From the NCBI RefSeq assembly GCF_029395675.1, contig NZ_CP115184.1, positions 2,790,001 to 2,854,000 of the forward strand: a stretch of DNA of 64,000 nucleotides, read 5' to 3'. Made by a program: the position numbers and the translations under genes. This stretch comes from Janibacter cremeus (GTDB lineage Bacteria; Actinomycetota; Actinomycetes; Actinomycetales; Dermatophilaceae). Under the pieces are notes generated by a model. That model was not told the origin of the DNA. It worked only from the letters and a program-made list of their open reading frames with translations, and did no database searches. Each line of letters starts with the position of its first letter. Within the stretch, counting starts at the first letter, position 1. This document shows, piece by piece, positions 7,941 to 17,155 of this stretch.

Positions 7941-9200
7941 ATGGACCTGGGGGAGCAGGTGAAGGGGTGGGCACGCGCCACGTGGTGGCGCTCGGTGCTG
8001 TGGAGCCTCGCCTGCCTCGCGAGCGTCAGCTTCGCGGTGGACGCCGGGGAGACCCGAGCCGATCGTGCGGCCGGCAGGACTCCCGATGCCGTCTCCGGCG
8101 ACTGGTGGATGTTGCTCTGGGTCCTCGGCCTCGGCCTGATCATCCTGCTGTGGTGGCGCCGGCGCTGGCCGTGGCAGATCGCGATCGGTTCCTCGGTCCT
8201 GATCCTCCTCACCCCGCTCGACCCGCTCGTGGCCCTGGCCGCCCTCCTGCAGGTGTGGATCCGCTGCAGCTGGCGACTGGTCGCCGTGGCCACGACGTTC
8301 GTGGCCGCGGCCACCTTCGCCGCCACCTGGCGCGACACCCGCGGGATCTCGTCCGAGGGCTCCTTCTGGTGGCTCTGGTTCTCCAGCGAGGAGGGCACGG
8401 TCATGGGTGCCTTCGAGTGGTGGGCCCCGGTGATCATCACGGTCGTCGTCATGGCGGCCTTCATCGGCATCGGGTGGCTGCGCCGTGAGCTGTCGCGGAG
8501 CCGCGCGAGCGGGGAGGGGCACCGGGTCGTCGCCGCCGAGCTCTCCGACGAGGTCGCCCGGCAGGCCGAGCGCGAGCGCATCGCCCGCGAGGTCCACGAC
8601 GTCATCGGGCACCGGCTGTCCCTCCTGTCGATCCACGCCGGCGCCCTCGAGGCGCAGACCCGCGACCGCGACGACCGGCTGGCGGGGTCGGCCAGCCTCG
8701 TGCGCGAGTCCGCGGCGCAGACCTCCGCGGACCTGCGCTCGTTGCTCGAGGTGCTGCGCCGACCCGACGACCCGGACCTCGCCGAGGCCGTCCCCGGGAT
8801 CGACGCGATCCCGGCACTCGTCGACGAGACCGTCGCCCACGGCATGCACCTCGTGGCCACCGTGATGATCGACGGCGCGTCCACGCTCGACCCGGTACTC
8901 GGCCAGACCGCCTACCGCGTCGTCCAGGAGCTGCTGACCAACGCCCGTCGCCACGCCCCCGGCTCCGGTGTGCGCCTCGTGGTGCAGGCCCGGCCCGACC
9001 TCGGCGTGACGATCGAGGCGGCCAACCACCGCCTCGAGTCCGGCCCGCTGGTCAAGGGCAACGGCCTCACCGGGCTGGACGAGCGGGTCGCCCAGGTCGG
9101 CGGCGAGGCACACGTCCACGTCGACGACCAGGGCGTGCTGCGCACGGCGGTGCGGCTGCCGTGGCGGTTCACCGCCACGACCGACGGGACCGCGCCATGA
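7941..9200 (+). CDS. Sensor histidine kinase, NarL-type system
   Basis: A 419-residue HisKA_3-family sensor kinase. The N-terminal half has four to five hydrophobic segments and no recognisable ligand domain. The dimerisation/phosphoacceptor motif is REVHDVIGHRLS with His219; the ATP-binding half shows ELLTNARRHAPGS (N-box) and KGNGLTGLDERV (G-box). It would autophosphorylate and pass the phosphate to the response regulator encoded next, whose ATG overlaps its TGA. The signal is unknown. The gene is divergent from the Ltp-type gene, which could be a target, but nothing in the sequence proves it. Confidence 0.9.
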   Translation: MDLGEQVKGWARATWWRSVLWSLACLASVSFAVDAGETRADRAAGRTPDAVSGDWWMLLWVLGLGLIILLWWRRRWPWQIAIGSSVLILLTPLDPLVALAALLQVWIRCSWRLVAVATTFVAAATFAATWRDTRGISSEGSFWWLWFSSEEGTVMGAFEWWAPVIITVVVMAAFIGIGWLRRELSRSRASGEGHRVVAAELSDEVARQAERERIAREVHDVIGHRLSLLSIHAGALEAQTRDRDDRLAGSASLVRESAAQTSADLRSLLEVLRRPDDPDLAEAVPGIDAIPALVDETVAHGMHLVATVMIDGASTLDPVLGQTAYRVVQELLTNARRHAPGSGVRLVVQARPDLGVTIEAANHRLESGPLVKGNGLTGLDERVAQVGGEAHVHVDDQGVLRTAVRLPWRFTATTDGTAP

Positions 9201-9862
9201 CCGCCACCCCCATCCGGGTCCTCCTCGTCGACGACGACCCGCTCGTGCGTTCCGGGTTGCGCTACATGCTCGAGGCGTCGCCCGACCTGCTCGTCGTCGC
9301 CGATGTCGGCTCTGGGGAGGAGGCCGTACCGGCGATCCACGCCCACCGACCCGATGTCGTCCTCCTCGACTACCGCATGGGCGAGCTCGACGGCATCAGC
9401 ACCACCCGGGAGATCCGGAGGCTCGACCCGTCCCCGAAGGTCGTCCTGCTGACCACCTGGGACCTGGACGACCTGCCGCTCACGGCGGTCCGGGCCGGCG
9501 CCAACGGCTTCCTGCTCAAGACGGCCGGCCCGGACGAGATCACCCGGGCGGTGCGGGACGCGGCCGCCGGCCACGCCCCCTTCTCCCCGCAGTCGGCGCA
9601 GCACGTCGTCACCCACGTGCGCAACGGCGACACGGGCGGACGCCGTGAGCAGGCCGCACGTCTCGTCGCGACCCTCAGCGAGCGTGAGCGCGAGATCTGC
9701 GTCCGGCTCGCGGACGGCGCGACGACGGCGATGGCCGCCACCGCGCTGCACCTCGCCGAGTCGACGATCAAGACCCACCTGCGCAGCGCGCAGGCCAAGC
9801 TCGGCGTGGGCTCCCGCGCCCAGCTGGCCGTGATCGTCGAGCGGGCCGGCCTGCTGGACTGA
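9197..9862 (+). CDS. LuxR/NarL-family response regulator
   Basis: A 221-residue regulator with an N-terminal receiver domain (VLLVDDDPLVR acidic pocket, phosphoacceptor D58 in VVLLDYRMG) and a C-terminal LuxR helix-turn-helix (LSEREREICVRLADGATTAMAATAL, then ESTIKTHLRSAQAKLG). The start overlaps the kinase stop as ATGA, giving translational coupling to its cognate sensor. Confidence 0.93.
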   Translation: MTATPIRVLLVDDDPLVRSGLRYMLEASPDLLVVADVGSGEEAVPAIHAHRPDVVLLDYRMGELDGISTTREIRRLDPSPKVVLLTTWDLDDLPLTAVRAGANGFLLKTAGPDEITRAVRDAAAGHAPFSPQSAQHVVTHVRNGDTGGRREQAARLVATLSEREREICVRLADGATTAMAATALHLAESTIKTHLRSAQAKLGVGSRAQLAVIVERAGLLD

Positions 9863-9920
9863 GCAGGCGCCGAGGCGCTGACCCGCTCGGGCCCACGTCG
9901 ATCACCCCGGCGCGCAGCGC

Positions 9921-9926
9921 TACGGT
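9921..9926 (+). promoter_or_regulatory. -10 box TACGGT before nagB
   Basis: TACGGT ends 6 bases before the GTG at 9933, consistent with a leaderless transcript. It separates nagB from the upstream two-component operon. Confidence 0.5.
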
Positions 9927-9932
9927 CACCGG

Positions 9933-10709
9933 GTGGAGATCATCATCGCGTCGGACCACGAGCAGGTCGCGAGGCTGGGCGCCGACGCGGTGGCCCGGCA
10001 CGTCCTCGACGACCCCGAGACGGTTCTGGGCCTCGCGACCGGGTCCAGCCCCCTTCGCGTGTACCGGGAGTTGGGCCGGCGGGTCGACGCCGGTCGGCTC
10101 AGCCTGCGCGGATGCCGTGCCTTCCTCCTCGACGAGTACCTCGACCTCCCGACCGGGCACCCGCAGTCCTATCGCGAGGTCATCGAGCGCGACTTCGTCC
10201 GGCTCGTCGACATCGACGGCGCCAGCGTGATCGGCCCCGACTGCGGCAGCGTGGACGCGACCGCCTGCGGCCTCGCCTACGAGGAGCAGATCGCGGCGGC
10301 CGGGGGCATCGACGTGCAGATCCTCGGCGTCGGCGCCAACGGTCACATCGCGTTCAACGAGCCCGGTTCGTCCTTCTCCTCCCGCACCCGCGAGACGACG
10401 CTGGCCGAGCAGACCCGGCGGGACAACGCCCGGTTCTTCGGCGACGACGTCGACGCGGTGCCCCACCGCTGCATCACCCAGGGCGTGGGCACGATCCTCG
10501 AGGCCGGGCACCTCGTGCTCATCGCCACGGGTGAGCGCAAGGCCCGGGCCGTCCGCGAGCTCGTCGAGGGGTCGGTCACGGAGAGCTGCCCGGTGACCGC
10601 GCTGCAGCACCATCCGCACGTGACCGTGCTGCTCGACGACGCAGCGGCATCGCTGCTGCAGTCGCAGGAGGGTCACCGCGAGGTCATCACCGACGCGCAG
10701 GGAAACTGA
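9933..10709 (+). CDS. nagB: Glucosamine-6-phosphate deaminase
   Basis: A 258-residue enzyme converting glucosamine 6-phosphate to fructose 6-phosphate and ammonia. Family motifs are clear: LGLATGSSPL near the N-terminus, FLLDEYLDLP (catalytic Asp region), HPQSYR, and GANGHIAFNEPGSSFSSRTRE (the active-site His and Glu). Length is normal. The GTG start follows a TACGGT box by 6 bases. No nagA or sugar transporter is adjacent; the gene stands alone and ends 6 bp from the convergent GntR regulator. Confidence 0.93.
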   Translation: MEIIIASDHEQVARLGADAVARHVLDDPETVLGLATGSSPLRVYRELGRRVDAGRLSLRGCRAFLLDEYLDLPTGHPQSYREVIERDFVRLVDIDGASVIGPDCGSVDATACGLAYEEQIAAAGGIDVQILGVGANGHIAFNEPGSSFSSRTRETTLAEQTRRDNARFFGDDVDAVPHRCITQGVGTILEAGHLVLIATGERKARAVRELVEGSVTESCPVTALQHHPHVTVLLDDAAASLLQSQEGHREVITDAQGN

Positions 10710-10715
10710 GGCGGG

Positions 10716-11432
10716 TCAGGCCTCGCCCCGGGAGCCCATCTCGTCCATCGCCTGCTGCGCCTCGGAGAGGATCAGGCGCATCGTCTCCTCCGCGAGCTCG
10801 GCCCGTCCCTCGGTGACCGCCTCCGCGACCTCGGCGTGCCAGGCGATGGCCCGCTGCTCGGGGACCTCGGGCATGAGGTGGTGCTCGGTGCGGCCGCGCA
10901 GCGCCTCCTCGACGAAGGGGGCGAAGCTCACCAGCAGCGCATTGCCGGACGCCGTCAGCAGGCTGCGGTGGAAGTCGATGTCGTGGGCCAGGTACCCCTG
11001 CAGGTCGCCCCGGGGCCCGGTGTCGGCCATACCCTGCGCGGCGGCCCGCAGCCGGGCCGTCTCGTCCTCGTCGGCGCGCTGGGCGGCCAGCCAGGCCGCC
11101 TGGGGCTCGATGCCGCGGCGCAGCTCGCTGACCTCGCGCAGCTGGTTCAGCCGCTGGGGGCCCTCGAGGCGCCAGTGGATGATGACCGGGCTCAGTGCCT
11201 CCCAGGAGCTCTCCGGCTGGAAGGTCACGCCGACGCGGCGGCGTGAGGTGGCGACCCCGACGGACTCGAGGACCTTGACCACCTCGCGCACGACCGTGCG
11301 GGAGACGCCGTACCGCTCCTCGATCTGCTCCATCGACATCACGTCGCCGGGGACGACCCGCCCGTGCGTGAGGTCGGCGCCGACCCGGGCCAGCACACGG
11401 TGGTGCAGCCCTCCGGCGCGCTCTTTCACCAT
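10716..11432 (-). CDS. GntR/FadR-family regulator, probably controlling gluconate genes
   Basis: A 238-residue protein. Residues 1-75 form a winged helix of GntR type (MSMEQIEERYGVSRTVVREVVKVLESVGV), and residues of about 90-230 an all-helical FCD effector domain with the conserved metal-site style D-x3-H (HDIDFHRSLL). The ATG at 11432 is chosen because CAGAAT lies 7 bases upstream on the minus strand and the frame before it is low quality. It is divergent from gluconokinase, so gluconate or gluconate 6-phosphate is the likely effector (inference). Confidence 0.86.
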   Translation of the reverse strand: MVKERAGGLHHRVLARVGADLTHGRVVPGDVMSMEQIEERYGVSRTVVREVVKVLESVGVATSRRRVGVTFQPESSWEALSPVIIHWRLEGPQRLNQLREVSELRRGIEPQAAWLAAQRADEDETARLRAAAQGMADTGPRGDLQGYLAHDIDFHRSLLTASGNALLVSFAPFVEEALRGRTEHHLMPEVPEQRAIAWHAEVAEAVTEGRAELAEETMRLILSEAQQAMDEMGSRGEA

Positions 11433-11564
11433 GTCGCGGATTCTGACAGAGCACACGTCGGCCGCCAATGGGCGTCCACGTCGGCCGCGTCACACCGTGC
11501 AGCCAACGCATTCCGGTCGTCGGGAGTCACCCTCGTGGAGACCCTCATCGGTACGATCGGCTCC

Positions 11565-11597
11565 ATGCTCATCCTCCTGGTCAGTCCGGTGTCCTGA
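11565..11597 (+). CDS. Leaderless 10-residue upstream ORF before gluconokinase
   Basis: The peptide MLILLVSPVS begins 7 bases after a TACGAT box (11552-11557) and ends in TGA one base before the gluconokinase ATG at 11599. Gluconokinase has no clear ribosome site of its own, so translation of this small frame may feed ribosomes to it by termination-reinitiation. Expression is inferred only. Confidence 0.45.
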   Translation: MLILLVSPVS

Positions 11598-11598
11598 C

Positions 11599-12117
11599 AT
11601 GACGACGCACGTCGTCGTCATGGGCGTCTCCGGCAGCGGCAAGTCGACCGTGGCCGAGGGGCTCGCCGAGCGGCTGGGCTGGACCTTCGCGGAGGCGGAC
11701 GAGTTCCATCCGCAGGCCAACATCGACAAGATGACCCGCGGCATCCCGCTGGACGACGAGGACCGCGCCCCGTGGCTGCGAGACCTCGCCGCGTGGATGG
11801 CCGAGCGCGCCGCGGCTGGGGAGGACACCGTCATCGCCTGCTCGGCCCTCAAGCGCGTCTACCGCAACGTGCTGCGCCGGGACGTCGCCGCTCTCGAGGG
11901 TGGGCACCGCGTGGTCTTCGTCCACGCGCACGGCCCCTTCGAGGTCATCGTCGAGCGGATGGAGGGACGTCGCGGGCACTTCATGCCCGAGTCGCTCCTG
12001 CAGTCGCAGTTCGACGACCTCGAGGACCTCGAGCCCGACGAGGACGGCTTCGTGCTCGACGTGCGCCGCCCTCCGGAGGAGCTCGTCGACGAGGCGGTCG
12101 AGCGCCTCCGGAGCTAG
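11599..12117 (+). CDS. gntK: Gluconokinase
   Basis: A 172-residue small kinase of the GntK type. It has the P-loop VMGVSGSGKST at the N-terminus, then EADEFHPQANIDKM and GIPLDDEDRAPWL typical of gluconokinases, and ACSALKRVYRNVLR in the lid region. It phosphorylates gluconate to 6-phosphogluconate for the pentose phosphate pathway. It is divergent from a GntR regulator and is preceded by a 10-codon leader ORF ending 1 base before its ATG. Confidence 0.93.
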   Translation: MTTHVVVMGVSGSGKSTVAEGLAERLGWTFAEADEFHPQANIDKMTRGIPLDDEDRAPWLRDLAAWMAERAAAGEDTVIACSALKRVYRNVLRRDVAALEGGHRVVFVHAHGPFEVIVERMEGRRGHFMPESLLQSQFDDLEDLEPDEDGFVLDVRRPPEELVDEAVERLRS

Positions 12118-12159
12118 CCGCCGACGTCCGAGGGCAGCCGCCGACGGGGGCCCGACGTG

Positions 12160-12193
12160 CACGACCACCGCTGCGCGCGCAGCGGTGGTCGTG
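12160..12193. terminator. Bidirectional terminator hairpin between gntK and a permease gene
   Basis: A perfect 15 bp stem (CACGACCACCGCTGC and its complement) with a GCGC loop, placed between convergent genes ending at 12117 and 12233. Confidence 0.82.
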
Positions 12194-12232
12194 GACATCC
12201 AGCGGGGTTGGCGACCGCCGAGCCGAGGGACG

Positions 12233-13783
12233 CTAACCGAAGAGCGCCACCGCAGCGAGCGTCGAGACGATCAGCCCCGCCATCACGGGTAGGAAGCACA
12301 TCCGCGCCAGCTCCAGCACGTTGACGCGGGCGAAGCCGGCCACGGCGATGAGCGAGGACCAAGCGACGAAGGTGCCGCCACCGGACCAGATGTTGCCCAT
12401 CTGACCGACCGCCGCGAGCGTCTCCGGCGAGATGCCGACGACCGGACCCAGGCTGCCCGCGAGCGAGCCGGTGAGCGGCAGGCCGGAGAAGCCGGAGCCG
12501 TCGAGGCCGGCGATGACGCCGATGGCGAGGATGCCGAGCGCGGAGACGTAACCGTTCTCCGGGATGTAGGCCTGGGCGCTGACGACCGCGTCGAAGAGCA
12601 GCGACGGGCCTTCGGCGACGCCTTCCGCGTTGGGCTCCACACCGAGGATCGTGCCGGAGAAGTCGCCGTTGCCGATGAAGAAGAATCCGGCGATCGGCAG
12701 GACGACACCCATGGCCTTGAAGGCGAAGACGAGGCCGTCGACGACGTGCTCCGCGGAACGCTCGAGGAAGGTCTTGCGGCTCTCGGCGAAGGTGGCGAAG
12801 AAGATCGTCATCGCGGCGATACCACCGACGAGGGCTGCGGCGTCACCGCCGGAGACACCGCTGTCGGGGCCGGCGGAGAGCGTCCAGATGAGGTAGCCGA
12901 TGAGGGCGAGGTAGGCCAGCGGCACGGCGAGGGCGAAGGCCTTGGACACCCTCTGGGAGATCCCGGGAGGCGTGTCGAAGTCCTTGGAGTCGGGTTCGAC
13001 GAGCTCGCCCTGCCGGGCGTGGGCGTGCTCGGACATCTCGTCACGCCGCAGCGCGGCACCGTGCCCGACAGTCGGCGAGTCGACGGAGACGTCCTCCTCG
13101 AAGGTGTCGTTGGCCTCCCACGCGGCGAGGAGGGCCGGGCTGCCGGGGCGGATCTTGCGGAACTCCAGGAGGTAACCGATGGCGAGCGCCACACCACCCG
13201 TGATGAACGAGAGCACGAGTGCGCGGTTCGCGATGAGGTCCGGATCGGCGCCGGCCGCCGCGGCGGACAGGCCGGGAGCGACGCGGATGACGAAGTCGCT
13301 CGAGAGCGCCATGCCCTGGCCGGCGACGGCGATGGCGAAGCCGGCGGCGAGGGGACGCAGGCCGGACCGGATGGCCACGGGGACGAGCACCGCGCCGATG
13401 AGCGGCACGGCGGGCGTCGGCCAGAAGAAGAGCGAGATGATGTAGGTCGCCACGACGATGGTCCAGAAGGACAGGTGGCCGTTGCGCATCACCGGACGGA
13501 AGGGTGCGACCATCCGCTTGTCGGACCCCAGGGCCTGCAGGGCCCCGAGCATCCCCGTCACCAGGGCGATGATGAGGAAGATGTTGAACAGTTCCTTCGC
13601 CGCCACGAGGGTGGCGTTGAAGATCGCTGCCAGGCCCGCAGGGAGGGAGCCTGTGTAGACGATGCCGACGAGCATGGTGAAGAAGACGGCGGGGACGATG
13701 ATGTTCTTGCGGGCAAGCATCGTGGCGAGAATCGCGACGATGCCGACGAGATAGACCCAATGAGCTGCGGTGATCTCGATCAT
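12233..13783 (-). CDS. Multi-pass permease, paralogue of the 17908 gene
   Basis: A 516-residue membrane protein with about 12 hydrophobic segments split by a hydrophilic central loop (about residues 225-300, with EEDVSVDSPTVGHGAA). I do not recognise a named family with certainty; its layout resembles ion-transporter-superfamily carriers such as GntP-like or citrate-type symporters. It shares a block order with the gene at 17908: RNGHLSFW, FFWPTPAVPLIGA, AGQGMALSSDFV, FAFKAMGVVLPIAGF, GLDGSGFSGLPL, WSGGGTFVAWSSL. The first has these in the same positions. Substrate may be a small carboxylate. GGAGT lies before the ATG. It is divergent from an MFS gene. Confidence 0.7.
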   Translation of the reverse strand: MIEITAAHWVYLVGIVAILATMLARKNIIVPAVFFTMLVGIVYTGSLPAGLAAIFNATLVAAKELFNIFLIIALVTGMLGALQALGSDKRMVAPFRPVMRNGHLSFWTIVVATYIISLFFWPTPAVPLIGAVLVPVAIRSGLRPLAAGFAIAVAGQGMALSSDFVIRVAPGLSAAAAGADPDLIANRALVLSFITGGVALAIGYLLEFRKIRPGSPALLAAWEANDTFEEDVSVDSPTVGHGAALRRDEMSEHAHARQGELVEPDSKDFDTPPGISQRVSKAFALAVPLAYLALIGYLIWTLSAGPDSGVSGGDAAALVGGIAAMTIFFATFAESRKTFLERSAEHVVDGLVFAFKAMGVVLPIAGFFFIGNGDFSGTILGVEPNAEGVAEGPSLLFDAVVSAQAYIPENGYVSALGILAIGVIAGLDGSGFSGLPLTGSLAGSLGPVVGISPETLAAVGQMGNIWSGGGTFVAWSSLIAVAGFARVNVLELARMCFLPVMAGLIVSTLAAVALFG

Positions 13784-13989
13784 TCGGGGGACTCCTGACA
13801 CGACGGTGTGCTGGTGATGGGTCAGCCTGCCGACAGCCGGTTCCCACCGTCTAGGTGAGGGGTGCACAGTCGGCGCCATCGAATCCTGTGCACTTGTGTG
13901 CTGCATCCCGCCGGGGTGGCAGTGCATGGTTGTGTCGGGACACCAGGCGCCCTCCGGATGGTGAAGGTCCTGACGAAGGGAGATCGGGC

Positions 13990-15357
13990 GTGGACGTCCT
14001 GGACAACCGTCGAGCGGCAGTGGTCGCGGCCATGGCGTTGCTGCTCGTCACCGTCACGGGCACCATGTCGAACAACATCATCAACGTGCCCCTGCGTCGG
14101 GTTGCCGAGGACTTCGACCAGCCGGTCGCCTACGCGGTCCTGAGCATCAGCGCCTTCACCCTGATGCTGGCGATCTCCCTGCCGCTCACCGGGTGGTTGG
14201 GGGACCGATTCGGCCGCAAGCGCGTCCTGGTGTCGGCGCTCGCCCTGATGTGTGTCGCCCAGGTCGCCGCGGCGCTGGCGCCGTCCCTGCCCTTCCTCAT
14301 CGTCATGCGCGCGCTGCAGGGGCTGGGTTGCTCGGCGATCCCGCCCCTGGTCATGGGCATCCTCATGGCCGTCTACCCGGAGAGCCGCGGACGCCTGATG
14401 GGGGCGTGGGCCGCGGCCAACGGCGTCGGTCAGGCGATCGGTCCGCCCGTGGGGGGCGTCTTCGCCGACTACTTCGGTTGGCGTTCCGTCTTCGTCCTCG
14501 TGGCCGTGCTCTCGCTCACGGCCCTGGTCGTCATCCAGGCGACTGTGCCCACGTTCGCGCCGCGAGACGTCTCCTTCCACGTCGCGGGCGCGGTGCTGCT
14601 CACCTCCGGGACGGGTTTCGTCCTCCTCGGGGCGACGCTGCTGTCCCAGCCGTCCGTGCCGGTCTGGCTCGACGCCGCCTTTGCCGTCGCGGGGCTGGCC
14701 CTGCTCGGCGGATTCATCAAGGTCTCCTACGGCAACCCGCGAGCGCTGATCCCCCTGCGGCTCGCGGCGGAGGTGCGCTTCCTCCGCAGCAGCTTCGCCG
14801 CGTTCGCCCAGATGTTCCTTCTCGGGACGAGCCTGGTCGCGATCCCGCTCGTGCTCACGGGACCGATGGACCTGTCGTACAGCAGCGCGGGTGCCTTGTT
14901 CTTCGTGCTCCCCGTGGTCATGGCGATCAGCGCTCCGCTGGTGGGTCGGATGGCCGAGGAGGGGTCGCCCCGGACCGTGCTGCGCATCGGGCTCGCGTTC
15001 ATGATCGCCTCGGCCGGACTGACCGCGGGCGTCGTCGGGGGCGCGTCGCCCTCGATCCTGCCGGTCGTCCTCTGCCTCCTGCTCGTCGGCGGGTCCATGG
15101 CGATGGTCCAGACCCCGGCCGCCACCGGGGCGACCCGGTCGCCGGCCGGCGCCCATGGTGCCGCTCTGGGCCTGTTCAACCTCACCCGTTTCGCGGGCAT
15201 GACCGCCGGGGCGGCGTGGGTGGGGCTGCTCACCCCCTTCGATGCGCGCGCTGCGATGTTCGTCGGCGCGGCCGCCATGGCGGCCGTGGCGCTGGGGGTC
15301 AGCTTCCTCGGCGTCAGTCCGCGCCGGGAGGTGCTGGCCGCCTCGTCCCGCGCCTGA
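13990..15357 (+). CDS. MFS transporter, EmrB/QacA (DHA2)-like
   Basis: A 455-residue permease. The GTG at 13990 is chosen because GAAGGGAG lies about 7 bases upstream and the membrane part begins directly after it; the open frame before it is intergenic. It has the MFS motif A block (LTGWLGDRFGRKRVLV) after the second segment and a motif C-like VGQAIGPPVGG. Hydrophobicity suggests 13-14 segments. It stops 0 bp from the end of the convergent PucR gene (TGA then TCA at 15355-15360). Confidence 0.87.
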   Translation: MDVLDNRRAAVVAAMALLLVTVTGTMSNNIINVPLRRVAEDFDQPVAYAVLSISAFTLMLAISLPLTGWLGDRFGRKRVLVSALALMCVAQVAAALAPSLPFLIVMRALQGLGCSAIPPLVMGILMAVYPESRGRLMGAWAAANGVGQAIGPPVGGVFADYFGWRSVFVLVAVLSLTALVVIQATVPTFAPRDVSFHVAGAVLLTSGTGFVLLGATLLSQPSVPVWLDAAFAVAGLALLGGFIKVSYGNPRALIPLRLAAEVRFLRSSFAAFAQMFLLGTSLVAIPLVLTGPMDLSYSSAGALFFVLPVVMAISAPLVGRMAEEGSPRTVLRIGLAFMIASAGLTAGVVGGASPSILPVVLCLLLVGGSMAMVQTPAATGATRSPAGAHGAALGLFNLTRFAGMTAGAAWVGLLTPFDARAAMFVGAAAMAAVALGVSFLGVSPRREVLAASSRA

Positions 15358-17037
15358 TCAGCCCGAGGCGATCGTCCGGGAGGCGCTGTCGGCGGTCTTC
15401 GCGAGGAGGTCGAGCTTCATGGCCAGCCACAGGGAGAACTGCGTCTCCGGGTCCCGCAGGTCCTGGGCGATGGCCTTCGACGCCCGGTCGAGCTTGTAGA
15501 GCATCGTGTTGCGGTGGACATTGAGGTCCCGCGACGCCTGGGTGAGGTTGCCGCCGTCGACGATGTAGGTCCGTGCCGCCTCCTCGAGATCTCCCGTGGC
15601 CTGGCGAAGGGGGGTGAGCAGCTCCGTGGCAAAGGTGCGGCCCTCACGACTGAGGGCGAGGTCGAGGAGGGCGACGTGGGTGCGCATGTCGAGGAACCCC
15701 ACCGGCTCGGTCATCCCGAGCTGCTCCGCGAGGGACAGGGCGATACGGGCCTCGCGGTAGCTCTCGCTGATCCGCATGGCTCCCTCGACGGGTCGCCCGT
15801 GGGCGACGAGCAGCGGCCGATCGGTCTCCGACCGGAGCCGACGATGGAGGGCCGTGGCATAGGACGCGAGTTCCGTGCTGCCCTTGTCGGTCCCGGAGCG
15901 GTTGGCCGGCGCGACCTCGCGCACGACGGCGATGACGTCCCCGACGACGGCCGACAGCGCGGCGCGGTTCTCGGTTCCGCGCAGGCGGAGCGCGGTGCGG
16001 GCCATGTTCGACAGGTGCTGGGGTGAGTCGTTCTCGGCGATGAGTCCCTGGGCCTGGACGATCACCACGCCGAAACGTCGGTCCGTCGGAAATTGGCGGT
16101 GGGCGGCACGGGCGACGAGGTCGGCGGTGTTGGAGAAGCGTCCGTGCAGCAGCGCGTGGACGAAGTTTCCGCGCGCCCGCTCCTCGGCCCGCTCGATGCC
16201 TCGGGTGCGCAGCACCTCGGTGCCCACGATCGACACCGCCTCCTGCAGAGCGATGATGCGAGCGGCCGTGTCGTGTGCCGTGTGGTCGTCGGAGGCCGCG
16301 ATGAGCACCAGCCACCCCTCGGGCCGCTCGGCGACCGTCACCCGCGCGCACAGCACCTGGGCGACCTGTCCCTCCACCTCGGCGCTGTGCTCGTGTACCG
16401 GGTGCTGGTGACCGCCGAGCGGCCGGGGGACGGTGCCCTCGGCGGTGGTCACCCGGCGCGCGATCGCCCCGGCGGTGCTCGAGTCGATCCACGGGTGCTG
16501 GTCGCGGGCCACCGCCTGCAACGTGTTGGTGGCGTCGAGGAAGGCGACCGCGCAGCCGGTCAGCCGCTCGAGCTGCTGACAGATGGCCTCGACGCCCACG
16601 CCGCGGTGCAGGAGCGTCGCGAGGCGCTCGTGGACGCTCGTTGCGTACCGGAGCACGTGGCTCTCGTGGGCGAGGGCCAGCTGGGCGACGAGCCGGATGA
16701 CCGCGTCGATGGACGCGCCGGAGGGGAAGCCGAAGACGGGGAGATCTGTGGTGAGGTCGGCCCACCGGTCCTCGTTGGGCTCGCGCACCAGGACCATGGC
16801 CGCCCCTCGCTCCGCCAGCGCCGGCAGGTGGTCGGGCGTGAGCACGCCGTCGTCGCCGACGACAGCCGTGCGGGTGAGGTCGCTGGCGTTGTCCAGTGCC
16901 TCCTGTGCCGATCGCGCCCACTCGAGGGGACGCGTGCGGTCCCCGTCGGCGAGAGGCCGTGCCTGGCGCAGCAGATGCTCCTCGAGCAGGCCGGCGATGG
17001 TGAGGTGCTCCGACACCTCGGCACCGAAGGTCTCCAT
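15358..17037 (-). CDS. PucR/CdaR-type transcriptional regulator
   Basis: A 559-residue regulator. The N-terminal half shows a PucR-like segment (LTRTAVVGDDGVLTPDHLPALAER) and a GAF-like stretch (LERLTGCAVAFLDATNTL). The C-terminal HTH_30 domain reads EEAARTYIVDGGNLTQASRDL, then NVHRNTMLYKLDRASKAI. PucR family proteins control purine, amino acid or diacid use in response to a metabolite. It is divergent from the HbpS-like gene at 17156 with 118 bp between starts, so that gene and the permease and hydrolase after it are the likely targets. Confidence 0.87.
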   Translation of the reverse strand: METFGAEVSEHLTIAGLLEEHLLRQARPLADGDRTRPLEWARSAQEALDNASDLTRTAVVGDDGVLTPDHLPALAERGAAMVLVREPNEDRWADLTTDLPVFGFPSGASIDAVIRLVAQLALAHESHVLRYATSVHERLATLLHRGVGVEAICQQLERLTGCAVAFLDATNTLQAVARDQHPWIDSSTAGAIARRVTTAEGTVPRPLGGHQHPVHEHSAEVEGQVAQVLCARVTVAERPEGWLVLIAASDDHTAHDTAARIIALQEAVSIVGTEVLRTRGIERAEERARGNFVHALLHGRFSNTADLVARAAHRQFPTDRRFGVVIVQAQGLIAENDSPQHLSNMARTALRLRGTENRAALSAVVGDVIAVVREVAPANRSGTDKGSTELASYATALHRRLRSETDRPLLVAHGRPVEGAMRISESYREARIALSLAEQLGMTEPVGFLDMRTHVALLDLALSREGRTFATELLTPLRQATGDLEEAARTYIVDGGNLTQASRDLNVHRNTMLYKLDRASKAIAQDLRDPETQFSLWLAMKLDLLAKTADSASRTIASG

Positions 17038-17155
17038 TTGTGCAGTCTAACCACCCAGAGGGCGTCCTTTACGTGCGATCAGCCCATTGAGTTGGCTGGG
17101 CGGCTCGGCCAGTGTGGGTCCTGACGAACCCGCACCCTCCACGAAGGACGCACCC

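Noticed and set aside
17060..17110. GCCCA...TGGGC dyad between pucR and the HbpS-like gene as an operator
   Set aside because: Arms of only five bases in a GC-rich region are not enough support.
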